Source of the DNA: Chitinophagales bacterium
GTDB taxonomy: Bacteria; Bacteroidota; Bacteroidia; Chitinophagales; JANQFB01
Length of the DNA: 32,342 nt
Reading direction: 5' to 3'
NCBI GenBank assembly: GCA_028278085.1
Contig: JANQFB010000533.1
Location: forward strand, 1 to 32,342
This document shows positions 1 to 9,696 of this stretch, piece by piece; position 1 is the first letter of the stretch; the number at the start of each line of letters is the position of its first letter. Below the pieces are notes generated by a model. That model had not been told where the DNA came from, searched no databases, and saw nothing but the letters and a program-made list of their open reading frames with translations. Position numbers and translations under genes: made by a program.

Positions 1-3000
1 CCACGGGATTAAGCAACCCGAATGTTTTCAACCCGGAAGCCAGTCCAACAGTAACGACCACCTATACTTTTACGATAGCCGATGGGCAAAATTGCATCAG
101 TTCGGATGATATGACGGTAACAGTCATCGGACAAAACAACTCGTTGGATTTCGATGGATCGAATGATAACGTTTCGATCCCAGCCAACCCTCAATATCAA
201 TTAGGTACCGGAGACTTTACTATGGAAGCCTGGATCAAAGCCGCTCCATCACAGGTAAATTTCCCTCAAATTTTGGCCTATCGATCTAATCCAACAGGAT
301 TCGACGGATTTTTGTTCGGATTATGGCTGGATGGGAAATTGTTTACCCAATTGGACGGGCTAACCCAGGTACGCGCTACCGGACCAGATCTTCGGGATGA
401 TCAATGTCATTATGTCGCGCTTACCCGGAACGGCAATAATTTCACCTACTATATCGATGGCAATCCGGCAGGCAACTTTGTTAGCAATCGCAACATCAAT
501 TCGGATGTACTCACCGACCTGTGGATTGGAAACGACAAAGCCCACAATACCACTCAAACGCCATTTAGGGGTATCATCGATGAAGTACGTCTATGGAATG
601 TAGCCAGGTCGGCACAAGAGATCCTCAGTCATTTCGACCGGAACCTGATCGGTAACGAAAACGGGTTGATCGGCTATTGGGACTTTAATGAAACCTCCGG
701 ACAAACAGTGATCGACCGGAGCCCCCTTGCCAATAGTGGTTTCCTGGGCACTATCCTGACGCCGGATGGTAATGACCCGGTAAGAAGTCATACAGCCTGT
801 TTTACCCGTTGTTGTCCGGAAATTCCGGTAGATGCAGGCAACGATATCACGATTTGCCAGGGCGAAAGTACCCCACTCTCCGCATCCGTTTCAGGTGGAG
901 CCGAACCCTATAGTTATTCCTGGGATCCGGCCATAGGTTTAAGTGATCCCAACATAGAAAACCCGGATGCCAATCCAACGGTAACCACCACCTATACCTT
1001 AACGGTTACAGATGACAATGGCTGCCAATCGACAGATGAAATAACCATTTCCGTGGAAGATTGTTCCTGTATCGCTGCTTGCGGACCGGGACCGGATTGG
1101 GTGGAGTCGTGCAATGCCGGAACTGACCATTTATTAACCACCGGCGGACGAATAGGCATTGATCTAAACTTTGATCCCGATTGTATACTGGAAGTGTTTG
1201 TGTACTTCCTTCATGCTAATTCAGCTACTATTATTCGGCGAGACAATCCTGTGGATATCAATATTTTTGATCCTCCTTTCGTAGCCACCATCGATGGTAG
1301 TCCGGATGTGATCCCCATGGAATTGGTCAGCCAGGAATTATCTTTTTCCCAGGGTGTCAAACTTGTCGTAGGAGCGGGTCAGCAAAATGGCCCCTTTACC
1401 CTGGCGCCTTCCTTAGGGTTTATCGTGGAAGATCAGTCCGACAATACGCTTGCCAACAGCTACTTTGACGTCTTTTTTGAAGTGGAAGTGCCCCCTTCTA
1501 TTACAGGCGGATCAGACCCCATGTTCCTCTATAATCGAACCCCGTTAAGGCTTTCTACTTTGGGTACAACAGAAATACCGCCTTGTGCGACCACTTATTT
1601 CCATCCGCTGGACCTTTGCATCGAACTTTTTCCCAAACCTACGCCGGATCCTATACCGATCCCACCCGTGGCCAGGTTAACGGAAGCAAGCCATTCCGTC
1701 AATTTCTTTCCGGATACCTGTTTAGGCTTAGCCGTGAACCTCATTGGATCTAATGTAAGTTGCCATGGATTTAATGACGGCGCCATCAATACGAACGTTA
1801 CCGGTGGAACGATGCCCTACACTTATTTCTGGTCGAACCTGGCCACCACGCCTAACCTTAGCGGACTACCTCCCGGCACCTATGACGTTGTTGTAGAAGA
1901 CGATGTAGGTTGCACAGCCGCAGCAACGATCATCATCACGGAACCGGATGAATTAGTGGCTGATGCAGGAACGGATGTCCCTATCTGTAACGGCACCAGT
2001 ACCATAATCGGAGGTGCGCCTACTGCCTCCGGCGGAACACAGAATTATACCTATAGCTGGACGCCGGCAAGTGGACTCAGCTCCGCTAGTGTTGCAAACC
2101 CATCCGCCAGCCCCACTTCCACGACCATCTATACCGTACAAGTTACAGACGCCAATGGATGTATTGCTTCGGACCAGGTTGAGATAATGGTATTGAATTG
2201 TTCCTGCGACCCACAATGCGGTCTGACCCCTCATTGGATCGATGATCAAGACCCCGATTGCCTGTCCGGATGCCCGGCAGGGGACGACATTATCCAGACT
2301 GGTGCAAAAGTGGCCATCGACCTCGATTTTGATTGCATTCCCGAACCAGGCTTCAACCTGGTATTAAAAGGTCCGGCACAGATCAGGAGAAGCGACCCCA
2401 TGGATATCCTTGTCAACCGAACAGATGTAGATGTCGAGGCATTCGTTGACAACCATTGCGATGTGCTGGAAACCGAGATCATCAGCATGACCTTGACAGA
2501 TATTTTCGGCAGCGGCATCATCCTGTCAGCCGGAGCGGGCCAGCAGCAGAATCCAGTACTGAGCCCTGATCTTGCCCAAACGATTGGAAAGATCGTTGAA
2601 CGACCCACAGATCCCAACACCGGCCGCAGCTATTTCGATGTTTTCTTTGAGCTGGAAGTGCCGAATCCTTCCGGGCCAGGCACTATTTTCCTGTACAACC
2701 TGGATACTGACCCGTTAACAGTAGTTGCCGACATAAAATCTGTTCCCCCTTGTGGAAGGATCTATCACCATCGCGAAGCCGGCCAGGACCTTTGCATCCC
2801 ACTATACCCATCCCCTTCGGGTGGAATTCCCATTGCACAGTTGGTGAATCCGCAGCACAGTGTCGAAGAAGAATGTGATGGTAAAGTCACCATCAATGGG
2901 CGGGGCACTATTGGCATATGTCCACCTCCCCCACCCCACCCGATAAACGGTGGCTTTCCGACACGCACGCCATGTCCCGGCCTTCCCTGGGAGTATTGTG

Positions 3001-4721
3001 TAACCTATGAAAACACAGGTTTTGCGCCATTCTTACCCGGTACTATCCTGCAACTGACCATAGATCCCACGATGACGTTTTCGGGCGCTGCCTCGATTAC
3101 CTGTAGTGGAACTGCCGTTCTAGCGCCCATTCTTCTTGCACCGGGGAATGTCATGCAGTGGCAGATTGTCAACGGTTTAATGGCGCCTGGCGAATCCTGT
3201 GAAATATGCGTTATTGTGGATGTCAACAGCATTCCGATGCAGCCCAGGATCGCCACCAGAAGCCTGGCGTTTCTACCCCTGCCTATTCAACCTCGACCGA
3301 TACGCGCCATTCCTGCCGGACAATGGCATACCACCGGAACCATTATCGCCGATTGTCCTCCTCCGGGTGGTGTTAATGAAATTTTCAGCACTACTCTTAC
3401 AGAAGGCAATGCCTGTTCCTGCGATCCCAATGACAAGCAGGTTTCTCCTATTGGTTGTGGTATTCAAGGGATAATCGAAAACCAGGAATTAACCTATACC
3501 ATTCGCTTCCAGAATTTGGGGACCGGCCCGGCCCATGATGTCGTGATCAAGGACATCATTGATAACGACCTTGACATCCGCACCTTTAACATCCTGTCGA
3601 GCAGTCATACGATCACGCACACCCAGTTGCTGGCCATTGACCGGGAGCTGAACATTATTTTCAGTGGTATCGAATTACCTGCTTTCGTTGATGATGAAGA
3701 AGGCAGCAATGGTTTTGTAACTTTTACTATTTCACCACTTGAGGATCTGCCGGACGGAACGGTTATTGAGAACAATGCCGCCATCATCTTTAATGGGAAT
3801 CTCCCGGTGGTTACCAATACCGTCATCAATACCATAAAGGAGGATCCCGATATAATCGTAAACGCACAAGTATGTCATACCGTTTATCCCGCTTATCCAC
3901 CGGCCGCTTGTGCAGCGCTTTCTGCTACCGCCACGAATGGACTAGCACCTTTTAATTACTATTGGAGCACCGGAGATAGCACCCCGACGATTACTGTTTG
4001 TCCGGATACAACCACTACTTATACCGTAATTATAGAAGATTCCACAGGATGTGTGGGGGCAGAGGAGATAACCGTTTATGTGGTAGATATTTGTTGTGAT
4101 GAACACAGCGAAAGTGAGAGTGGGAGTGAGAGTGGGAGTGAGAGTGGGAGTGAGAGTGGGAGTGAGAGTACGAGTAGTACTAGCAGTGATGACGATGGTT
4201 GTACGAAGATCCTGGTTTGCCACCACCCCTCCCCATCGAGTCCTTCTAACAGCGGTTCGGATAGTGATGATGATGATGATCCGCAAACCTTGTGTTTGAA
4301 AGTGCCGAAAGCCAAATTCCTGGGTACATCAAGGGATAAGATAGCCCGGCATTTAGCACATGGAGATCATCTGGGTTCTTGTTCAATAACGGATCCCTGT
4401 GGTACCGGAACTTCCAAAACAACTGGGTTGCATCACCAGGAAGAAGCAATAGAGGAAAACGAGATCCGATTGGAAGCCTATCCCAATCCATTTACGGGCA
4501 CTACCCATATAAAATTCACCTTACCGGAGTCAGCAAACGTGATTTTGGATGTATTCACCTTAACCGGTGCAAAAGTGAGCACGCTATTTCATGGAACGGC
4601 ACAAGAAAACAAACCTTACACGGTGGAATTCTCAGCAGCAACGCTACCGGCAGGTGTTTACTTGTTCCACTTGAGAACGCCAAAACAAGCTCATCATGGA
4701 AAATTGATCCTGATCAAGTAA
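1..4721 (+). CDS. Large secreted multidomain protein (PKD/SprB-like repeats, LamG/ConA-like domain, duplicated unnamed domain, DUF7619-like domain, Ser/Gly/Glu linker, C-terminal T9SS type A sorting domain); 5' end lies outside the window
   Basis: The ORF track starts at an internal Met (111), but the same frame is open to the window edge and encodes TGLSNPNVFNPEASPTVTTTYTFTIADGQNC, homologous to the internal GLSDPNIENPDANPTVTTTYTLTVTDDNGC. LamG-type residues FDGSNDNVSIP...IDEVRLWNVARS...GYWDFNE; SprB-like VSCHGFNDGAINTNVTGGTMPYTYFWS; C-terminus YPNPFTGTTHIKFTLPE...LPAGVYLFHLRT...KLILIK. Confidence 0.9.
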   Translation, partial: TGLSNPNVFNPEASPTVTTTYTFTIADGQNCISSDDMTVTVIGQNNSLDFDGSNDNVSIPANPQYQLGTGDFTMEAWIKAAPSQVNFPQILAYRSNPTGFDGFLFGLWLDGKLFTQLDGLTQVRATGPDLRDDQCHYVALTRNGNNFTYYIDGNPAGNFVSNRNINSDVLTDLWIGNDKAHNTTQTPFRGIIDEVRLWNVARSAQEILSHFDRNLIGNENGLIGYWDFNETSGQTVIDRSPLANSGFLGTILTPDGNDPVRSHTACFTRCCPEIPVDAGNDITICQGESTPLSASVSGGAEPYSYSWDPAIGLSDPNIENPDANPTVTTTYTLTVTDDNGCQSTDEITISVEDCSCIAACGPGPDWVESCNAGTDHLLTTGGRIGIDLNFDPDCILEVFVYFLHANSATIIRRDNPVDINIFDPPFVATIDGSPDVIPMELVSQELSFSQGVKLVVGAGQQNGPFTLAPSLGFIVEDQSDNTLANSYFDVFFEVEVPPSITGGSDPMFLYNRTPLRLSTLGTTEIPPCATTYFHPLDLCIELFPKPTPDPIPIPPVARLTEASHSVNFFPDTCLGLAVNLIGSNVSCHGFNDGAINTNVTGGTMPYTYFWSNLATTPNLSGLPPGTYDVVVEDDVGCTAAATIIITEPDELVADAGTDVPICNGTSTIIGGAPTASGGTQNYTYSWTPASGLSSASVANPSASPTSTTIYTVQVTDANGCIASDQVEIMVLNCSCDPQCGLTPHWIDDQDPDCLSGCPAGDDIIQTGAKVAIDLDFDCIPEPGFNLVLKGPAQIRRSDPMDILVNRTDVDVEAFVDNHCDVLETEIISMTLTDIFGSGIILSAGAGQQQNPVLSPDLAQTIGKIVERPTDPNTGRSYFDVFFELEVPNPSGPGTIFLYNLDTDPLTVVADIKSVPPCGRIYHHREAGQDLCIPLYPSPSGGIPIAQLVNPQHSVEEECDGKVTINGRGTIGICPPPPPHPINGGFPTRTPCPGLPWEYCVTYENTGFAPFLPGTILQLTIDPTMTFSGAASITCSGTAVLAPILLAPGNVMQWQIVNGLMAPGESCEICVIVDVNSIPMQPRIATRSLAFLPLPIQPRPIRAIPAGQWHTTGTIIADCPPPGGVNEIFSTTLTEGNACSCDPNDKQVSPIGCGIQGIIENQELTYTIRFQNLGTGPAHDVVIKDIIDNDLDIRTFNILSSSHTITHTQLLAIDRELNIIFSGIELPAFVDDEEGSNGFVTFTISPLEDLPDGTVIENNAAIIFNGNLPVVTNTVINTIKEDPDIIVNAQVCHTVYPAYPPAACAALSATATNGLAPFNYYWSTGDSTPTITVCPDTTTTYTVIIEDSTGCVGAEEITVYVVDICCDEHSESESGSESGSESGSESGSESTSSTSSDDDGCTKILVCHHPSPSSPSNSGSDSDDDDDPQTLCLKVPKAKFLGTSRDKIARHLAHGDHLGSCSITDPCGTGTSKTTGLHHQEEAIEENEIRLEAYPNPFTGTTHIKFTLPESANVILDVFTLTGAKVSTLFHGTAQENKPYTVEFSAATLPAGVYLFHLRTPKQAHHGKLILIK
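4113..4169 (+). repeat. Short tandem repeat, 12-bp unit agtgagagtggg (four complete copies plus a degenerate one), encoding (Ser-Glu-Ser-Gly)n
   Basis: Direct reading of agtgagagtggg x4 followed by agtgagagtacg; in frame with the large CDS (HSESESGSESGSESGSESGSEST). Confidence 0.95.
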
Positions 4722-4767
4722 AGCGCATAAAGAAGGGAGTTAGGTTTTGGAAATTTTTAGATAAAAC

Positions 4768-5913
4768 CTATCTCCCATTCCTACGTTCCAAAAAATAGTC
4801 GATAAACCGGGGGATATTCTCCTCAAAATTGAAATTATTGACGATCACTTCTTTCCTGCTTTTGAGGGCTTCGGGTGACGGGATCTTGCCATCCAGGATC
4901 ATTTTCATGCGATCGGCAATGGCGCGGGGTTCGTTTTCAACCAGTTGGAGATCTACTTGATACTTTTCCTCGAACAGGCGGTAGGGACGCTTATCGGACA
5001 CGATCACGGGCCGGCACTCATTCAGGGGTTCCATCAGGGAGGTCGATAATTGATCGAACTCGATGATCTGGAGACCACAGTCCACTTTTTTCCAGATCTG
5101 TTTGATATCGTAGGTGGGGATGAAAGGATGCTCTACTACTTTGATGAGGTGGTGGAGATCATATTGATCCAACAGCTCGTTGATCCGTTTCAGCGTTTTT
5201 TCGTGCACCCGGTTGGCGATCCAGAAATACACGATGAAATTTTCGATCCCCTCTTTAACCAAAAGGTTTACACTTTCAATCACCAGGTCGTGGCGGCTGT
5301 TGGGATTGATGGATTTCGGGAAGAAGAAGGTCTTTTTATCGGCCGGAAGCGCTTGCAGAAAGGATTGGGTAAAAGGATGCAATTCCTGCACGGTGGTTTC
5401 ATCATAATTCTCATAGGTCATGCCCCAGGGTAAGAACTCGGCATTAGCCCCCTCGATCTTTTGCATCAATTCGTGTGTACCCCACCAGTTGCATTGGACA
5501 AAGTCGCAGCTTTTCAGGAATTTTCGCAGTAACCAGCCCTTGGGATTTTTTTTCAGGATCTGCCGGGCGGTCGATTCGTTCCAGATATTATAATTCAAAA
5601 GGATGGAGCGTTTGCGGAACAGGTAGATCGGCAACAGCGCCAGGACCCATGACCAAAGATGGATCCAGATCAGATCGTAATCGCCCCTGACATGCCGGTA
5701 TACCAGCCGGACCGATCGGAAAAAGTTGAGCCCCAGCTTATGGATCTTAACGGGGCGGAATGTTTCGAAATCATAGTGAAAATCTTTTCCGATATACAGG
5801 TGGGTAACTTCATATTCGTCGGGATGGCGCCTGAAAAAATCAAAGAACATCATGATATTGTGGCCCTGTCCGGGACCGAACATCAGGATCTTTCTTTTGG
5901 GCTTATCCTTCAT
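4768..5913 (-). CDS. Glycosyltransferase, GT4-like
   Basis: 381-aa ORF with N-terminal KRKILMFGPGQGHNIMMFFDFF, FFFPKSINPNSRHDLVIESVNLL and a C-terminal SLMEPLNECRPVIVSDKRPYRLF segment typical of GT-B donor domains; gene context. Confidence 0.75.
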   Translation of the reverse strand: MKDKPKRKILMFGPGQGHNIMMFFDFFRRHPDEYEVTHLYIGKDFHYDFETFRPVKIHKLGLNFFRSVRLVYRHVRGDYDLIWIHLWSWVLALLPIYLFRKRSILLNYNIWNESTARQILKKNPKGWLLRKFLKSCDFVQCNWWGTHELMQKIEGANAEFLPWGMTYENYDETTVQELHPFTQSFLQALPADKKTFFFPKSINPNSRHDLVIESVNLLVKEGIENFIVYFWIANRVHEKTLKRINELLDQYDLHHLIKVVEHPFIPTYDIKQIWKKVDCGLQIIEFDQLSTSLMEPLNECRPVIVSDKRPYRLFEEKYQVDLQLVENEPRAIADRMKMILDGKIPSPEALKSRKEVIVNNFNFEENIPRFIDYFLERRNGR

Positions 5914-6988
5914 GGAACTTTTGCTTGTAGATCTCCTGTGCGCGGTTATACTCCTTCCATTCCCCGATATCCAGCCAGGAACCTTCGCTTACCGGGAAAA
6001 CACCTACCCGTCCATTCCTTTTTTTAATGATCTCCATTAGCTGGGTAATGTGGAAAAGCTCGTTTTCGGGGATCTCATCCAACAAATGGGGCTCCAGGAT
6101 ATACATACCGGAATTGATCATGAAGGTCAGATCCGGTTTTTCCTTCAATCCCAACAGCAAGCCTTCATCTCCGACATCCAGGGTACCATAGGGAATATGG
6201 TAATGCTTCAGCGCACCGACGATCGTCAATTCGTTACTGTTGGCTTTATGGTAGTTGTATACTTCCCGGTAATCTTCATCGATGATTATATCACAATTGT
6301 TTACAAAGAAAGTATTATGGATCTTACCTTTGAGCAGATATAAGCTTCCCGCCGTACCTAAGGGCTTTTCTTCCTGTACAAACCGGACCTGGTAGGGCTT
6401 CTCATCCTGGTTTTCGAAGTAATGCCGGATCATTTCATGTTTATAATTCACGGAAATGAAAAAATCCCGGACGCCGATATCTACGAAACGATCGATGATC
6501 ACCTCTATGATCGGTTTTTCATCCAGCGGCATTAAAGGCTTGGGGATAATGTTGGTAATGGGCTTTAAGCGGGTGCCTTTTCCCCCTGCCATCACAACCA
6601 CCTGGACATCCAGCAGCTCTTCATTGGCCGAATGTTTTGTCCGGAATACATCACTCCAGAAATGAATGTCGACCAGGTTATTTTTGTCATCCACTACGGG
6701 CATGAATACCGTCCTGAATTCCTGCATGATCTCTTTGATCCGGTCGAAGCTATCGCCGGTCCTGCAAATACGAACCTGTTTCCTCAACACCTGCGCTATG
6801 GGAGCATCCATGGGAACATTATTGATGATCGCTCGCTGAATATCTCCGATACTGACCAGGCTGAAATATTTATCATCCCGTGTTACAATAAGCAATTTCA
6901 TATCCACCCGGTCCATTTGCCGGATCGCCTGCAATACGGGGCTATCGATGTCGATGCTGAGCTGTTTGATCTTTTCTTGTATGTCCAT
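5903..6988 (-). CDS. Nucleotidyltransferase with N-terminal CBS pair (PtmE-like sugar-1-phosphate guanylyl/nucleotidyltransferase)
   Basis: CBS-like N-terminus (VTRDDKYFSLVSIGDIQRAIINNVPMDAPIAQVLRK) followed by NTP-transferase signature VVVMAGGKGTRLKPITNIIPKPLMPLDEKPIIE. ATG at 6988 preferred over the longer ORF start at 7027, which overlaps the upstream gene. Confidence 0.85.
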   Translation of the reverse strand: MDIQEKIKQLSIDIDSPVLQAIRQMDRVDMKLLIVTRDDKYFSLVSIGDIQRAIINNVPMDAPIAQVLRKQVRICRTGDSFDRIKEIMQEFRTVFMPVVDDKNNLVDIHFWSDVFRTKHSANEELLDVQVVVMAGGKGTRLKPITNIIPKPLMPLDEKPIIEVIIDRFVDIGVRDFFISVNYKHEMIRHYFENQDEKPYQVRFVQEEKPLGTAGSLYLLKGKIHNTFFVNNCDIIIDEDYREVYNYHKANSNELTIVGALKHYHIPYGTLDVGDEGLLLGLKEKPDLTFMINSGMYILEPHLLDEIPENELFHITQLMEIIKKRNGRVGVFPVSEGSWLDIGEWKEYNRAQEIYKQKFHEG

Positions 6989-6995
6989 ATGCAGG

Positions 6996-7835
6996 TTATG
7001 CCGTTCCTCCGGGATACGTTTTTTCAAGCTTCGAGGTATCTATGCGTACCTTTGCCCTGGAGCCCTTATCCACCTTGATGATCTTCGAGTTTTCGTTCCC
7101 AAATTGCCGGATGATATTTTCGGCCAATTGCAAGTAGCTGATGTTTTCCTGTCCGATATTATAGATCCCGCTAAGATCTTTATCCAATACATGATCGACG
7201 ACCTTCAGCAACTGTCCGATCTCCATAAAGTTACTGATCCGCTCGCCATCCCCAAAAACGGTAATGGTATTATTTTGAAGCAATTCCTTTTTCATAATGG
7301 TAAATATCCTGTCTTCGCGCATGCCTTCCCCGTATATCTGGGATAGCCTTAGGTTCGTCACCTTGCACAGGGAATTTTTCAGCAATAGCTCCAGTAGATT
7401 TTCGCTGCAAAATTTCGATAATCCGTACAGGCCTTCGGCATTGGCGGAAGGCCTTATCTCGGCTGTTTCGGTATAGTTGCCATCCGTGTTGGGATAGACG
7501 GCAATGGTTGAAAAATTGATCACTTTTTTGGCCTCGAGCGACTGAGCCAGATAGACAACACTTTCAGCCATTTTTACATTGTCATAAAAAACATCGATAT
7601 CGGTAGCTTCCTGGGCCGTCATTAACCGGGAGGCCAGGTGCAGGATAACATCTACCGTATCCCGGGGAGGGTCCAATTTTGATTTTACCGCATCCGGGTC
7701 CGTAAGGTCCAGGGAAAAATATTTATCCGAAGCCTGGCTGCTCCTGCTGATGGTCCAAACATGGTGATCTTTTTGGAAATAGTTAACCAAATGTTTACCA
7801 ATAAAGCCTGTTGCGCCGGTGATCAGGATATTCAT
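6996..7835 (-). CDS. NAD-dependent epimerase/dehydratase (extended SDR)
   Basis: MNILITGATGFIGKHLV Rossmann motif; YGLSKFCSENLL (YxxxK) active-site motif. ATG at 7835 preferred over TTG at 7841. Confidence 0.85.
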   Translation of the reverse strand: MNILITGATGFIGKHLVNYFQKDHHVWTISRSSQASDKYFSLDLTDPDAVKSKLDPPRDTVDVILHLASRLMTAQEATDIDVFYDNVKMAESVVYLAQSLEAKKVINFSTIAVYPNTDGNYTETAEIRPSANAEGLYGLSKFCSENLLELLLKNSLCKVTNLRLSQIYGEGMREDRIFTIMKKELLQNNTITVFGDGERISNFMEIGQLLKVVDHVLDKDLSGIYNIGQENISYLQLAENIIRQFGNENSKIIKVDKGSRAKVRIDTSKLEKTYPGGTA

Positions 7836-7846
7836 ATACAATAGGT

Positions 7847-8821
7847 TTAACCAACAAACATTTCATCAAAGTAACGGATCACCTTCCCTTCTTTTAAGGC
7901 AAAGGGTTCCACGGGCATTCCCAGATGCAGCCGGATGATCAGTTCAATTTCGTTGTAGCCGAACAACGACCGGATATAAGTGGTTCCGGAATGCCGGGGG
8001 TTGATCTCGAAGATCTTGGGAATACCTTTATCATCCAGCCTCAATTGGAAATTGCAGGCCCCAAAAGGCTGGAGATCATGCGCAACCTCGGAAATATATT
8101 CATAAATGACCGGCGGTGTAGCATGGTCGTGAAAGGCTTCAAAGGTATGGCCAATTTTCAGCTTTCTCCTCAAAGCAATGCGCGCTTTCAATTCCCCTTC
8201 CATAAACACCACTCCACAAGTATATTCGGTTTCCATATTCCCGATCAATTCCTGCACAACCGGGTCTTTGATACCGGGGAGCTTTTCGTTCAATTCGGCT
8301 AAAGAATCGACTTTATATACACCCCTGCTGGTCGTTCCTACCCTCGGTTTAACCATACAGGGAAATTTCAGGCCCGGGCCAATATCGCCCGGTAAATAAG
8401 TCAGCGGATGGTAAAAATCGTGATCTCTCAGATATTCATAGGTCAGGTATTTATCATTGCCTATCCGGATGATCCGTTCATCGCTGACAAAAACCTCACA
8501 ACCCGTTTCTGCATTGATCCGTTGCCGGAATTTGGCAAACAAAGGCAATTCGAAATCCACGCCGATAAACAGTAATCGGATGTTTTTGTCGCGGATAATA
8601 TCGATGAGCTTCTCCAGCCACATGTCTTCGGAAATTGCCGGCGCCAGGAAATCCGGGAGCAACAGGTGTTCATCGACCCAGTAGGAACCGACTGTTTCCG
8701 GAAAATAATCGAAACCGACCAGGTGAATATCACTTTTCAGGGCGCTATCCCTGATGCACTTGATAATGGCCTGGCCGACCAGGCTGCCGGTACCGGTTAC
8801 TCCTATGTTATACGACTTCAT
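7847..8821 (-). CDS. ATP-grasp domain protein (CarB-like fold)
   Basis: NIGVTGTGSLVGQAIIKCIRDS, FPCMVKPRVGTTSRGVYKV, VQELIGNMETEYTCGVVF and IPKIFEINPRHSGTTYIRS are ATP-grasp signature blocks. Confidence 0.82.
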   Translation of the reverse strand: MKSYNIGVTGTGSLVGQAIIKCIRDSALKSDIHLVGFDYFPETVGSYWVDEHLLLPDFLAPAISEDMWLEKLIDIIRDKNIRLLFIGVDFELPLFAKFRQRINAETGCEVFVSDERIIRIGNDKYLTYEYLRDHDFYHPLTYLPGDIGPGLKFPCMVKPRVGTTSRGVYKVDSLAELNEKLPGIKDPVVQELIGNMETEYTCGVVFMEGELKARIALRRKLKIGHTFEAFHDHATPPVIYEYISEVAHDLQPFGACNFQLRLDDKGIPKIFEINPRHSGTTYIRSLFGYNEIELIIRLHLGMPVEPFALKEGKVIRYFDEMFVG

Positions 8822-9536
8822 TTTCCCCGAATAATATATTTGTACAGGAACCGATATTTTTCAGCCGGTGGGCATCCGATCCGATGGATACCAACGGGTT
8901 ATATTGGGTAAAGAGGGAGGTCAGCACCGGAATATGATCAATATGGTAGCGGCTGTTAAAATCGAAGGCAATACCATATTGCGCACATGCCTCGATAATC
9001 TCTTCGAAATATTCGGTGTTGAACACTTTGTGCGCTGTTAAGGACATGCCCCCCGGATGCCCCAAAACCCGGAATCCTCCCCTTTTGATGGCTGCCAGGG
9101 ATAACTCCAATTCAATTTCCTGGCTCATCTTGGCGCTGAATTCCTTGGCGGCAAACAACTTCTGCCCCATTGGGAAGCGATGGACGCTGAGGATGCTGAT
9201 ATCGGAAGCTTCCAGGTTTTCTGCCGATACATCGATCTCCCCGTCAAAATTCATGACCTTAGCCTCGAAACCGACGTAGGCTTCAAAGTCGAGCGCTTGG
9301 GCCTGTCTTCTGATCTCCCGGGCATAATCCGGGAAATAGGTGGATCCCTTGCGGATATGATCGGTAAAGCAGATCCGTTTTAAACCGACTGTTTTGGCAT
9401 GTTCGATAATGTCCTCGATCGTCCCTTCCCCATCCGTCCATTCCGAATGAAAATGCAGATCACTTTTCCGGTAATCTTCATCTATATCGTTGAAATGCTT
9501 GAAGGAAAAGGATTGGGATGAATTGTCAATATGCAT
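8808..9536 (-). CDS. PHP-domain phosphoesterase-like protein
   Basis: KSDLHFHSEWTDGEGTIEDIIEHAKTVGLKRICFTDHI and VSIGSDAH are PHP metal-binding motifs. ATG at 9536 preferred over TTG at 9545; 14-bp overlap with the ATP-grasp gene. Confidence 0.8.
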   Translation of the reverse strand: MHIDNSSQSFSFKHFNDIDEDYRKSDLHFHSEWTDGEGTIEDIIEHAKTVGLKRICFTDHIRKGSTYFPDYAREIRRQAQALDFEAYVGFEAKVMNFDGEIDVSAENLEASDISILSVHRFPMGQKLFAAKEFSAKMSQEIELELSLAAIKRGGFRVLGHPGGMSLTAHKVFNTEYFEEIIEACAQYGIAFDFNSRYHIDHIPVLTSLFTQYNPLVSIGSDAHRLKNIGSCTNILFGENEVV

Positions 9537-9696
9537 GTGATCCAATTAAGAGCAGGGACGCGGAGCTGATATCATCCTGCCGTTGATCTTAGAACGATGT
9601 GCCAGCCCGGCCGGTGGCATTTTGACCGGTAAAAGACTTGGCAAATTTAGGAAAATAAAGTAGCATTCCGACAAGCTAATTAATAATGTCCGGACT

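Noticed and set aside
2246-2620. 124-aa minus-strand ORF, and other antisense ORFs above 60 aa inside long CDSs (e.g. 10345-10869 +, 9763-9981 +, 29318-29830 +)
   Set aside because: They are shadows of well-supported genes with implausible compositions and no recognisable motifs.
4096-4299. Plus-strand ORF MMNTAKVRVGVRVGVRVG... and minus-strand TLTPTLTPTLTP / LPLSLPLS ORFs over the same DNA
   Set aside because: Alternative-frame readings of the 12-bp repeat inside the large T9SS CDS; no independent coding support.
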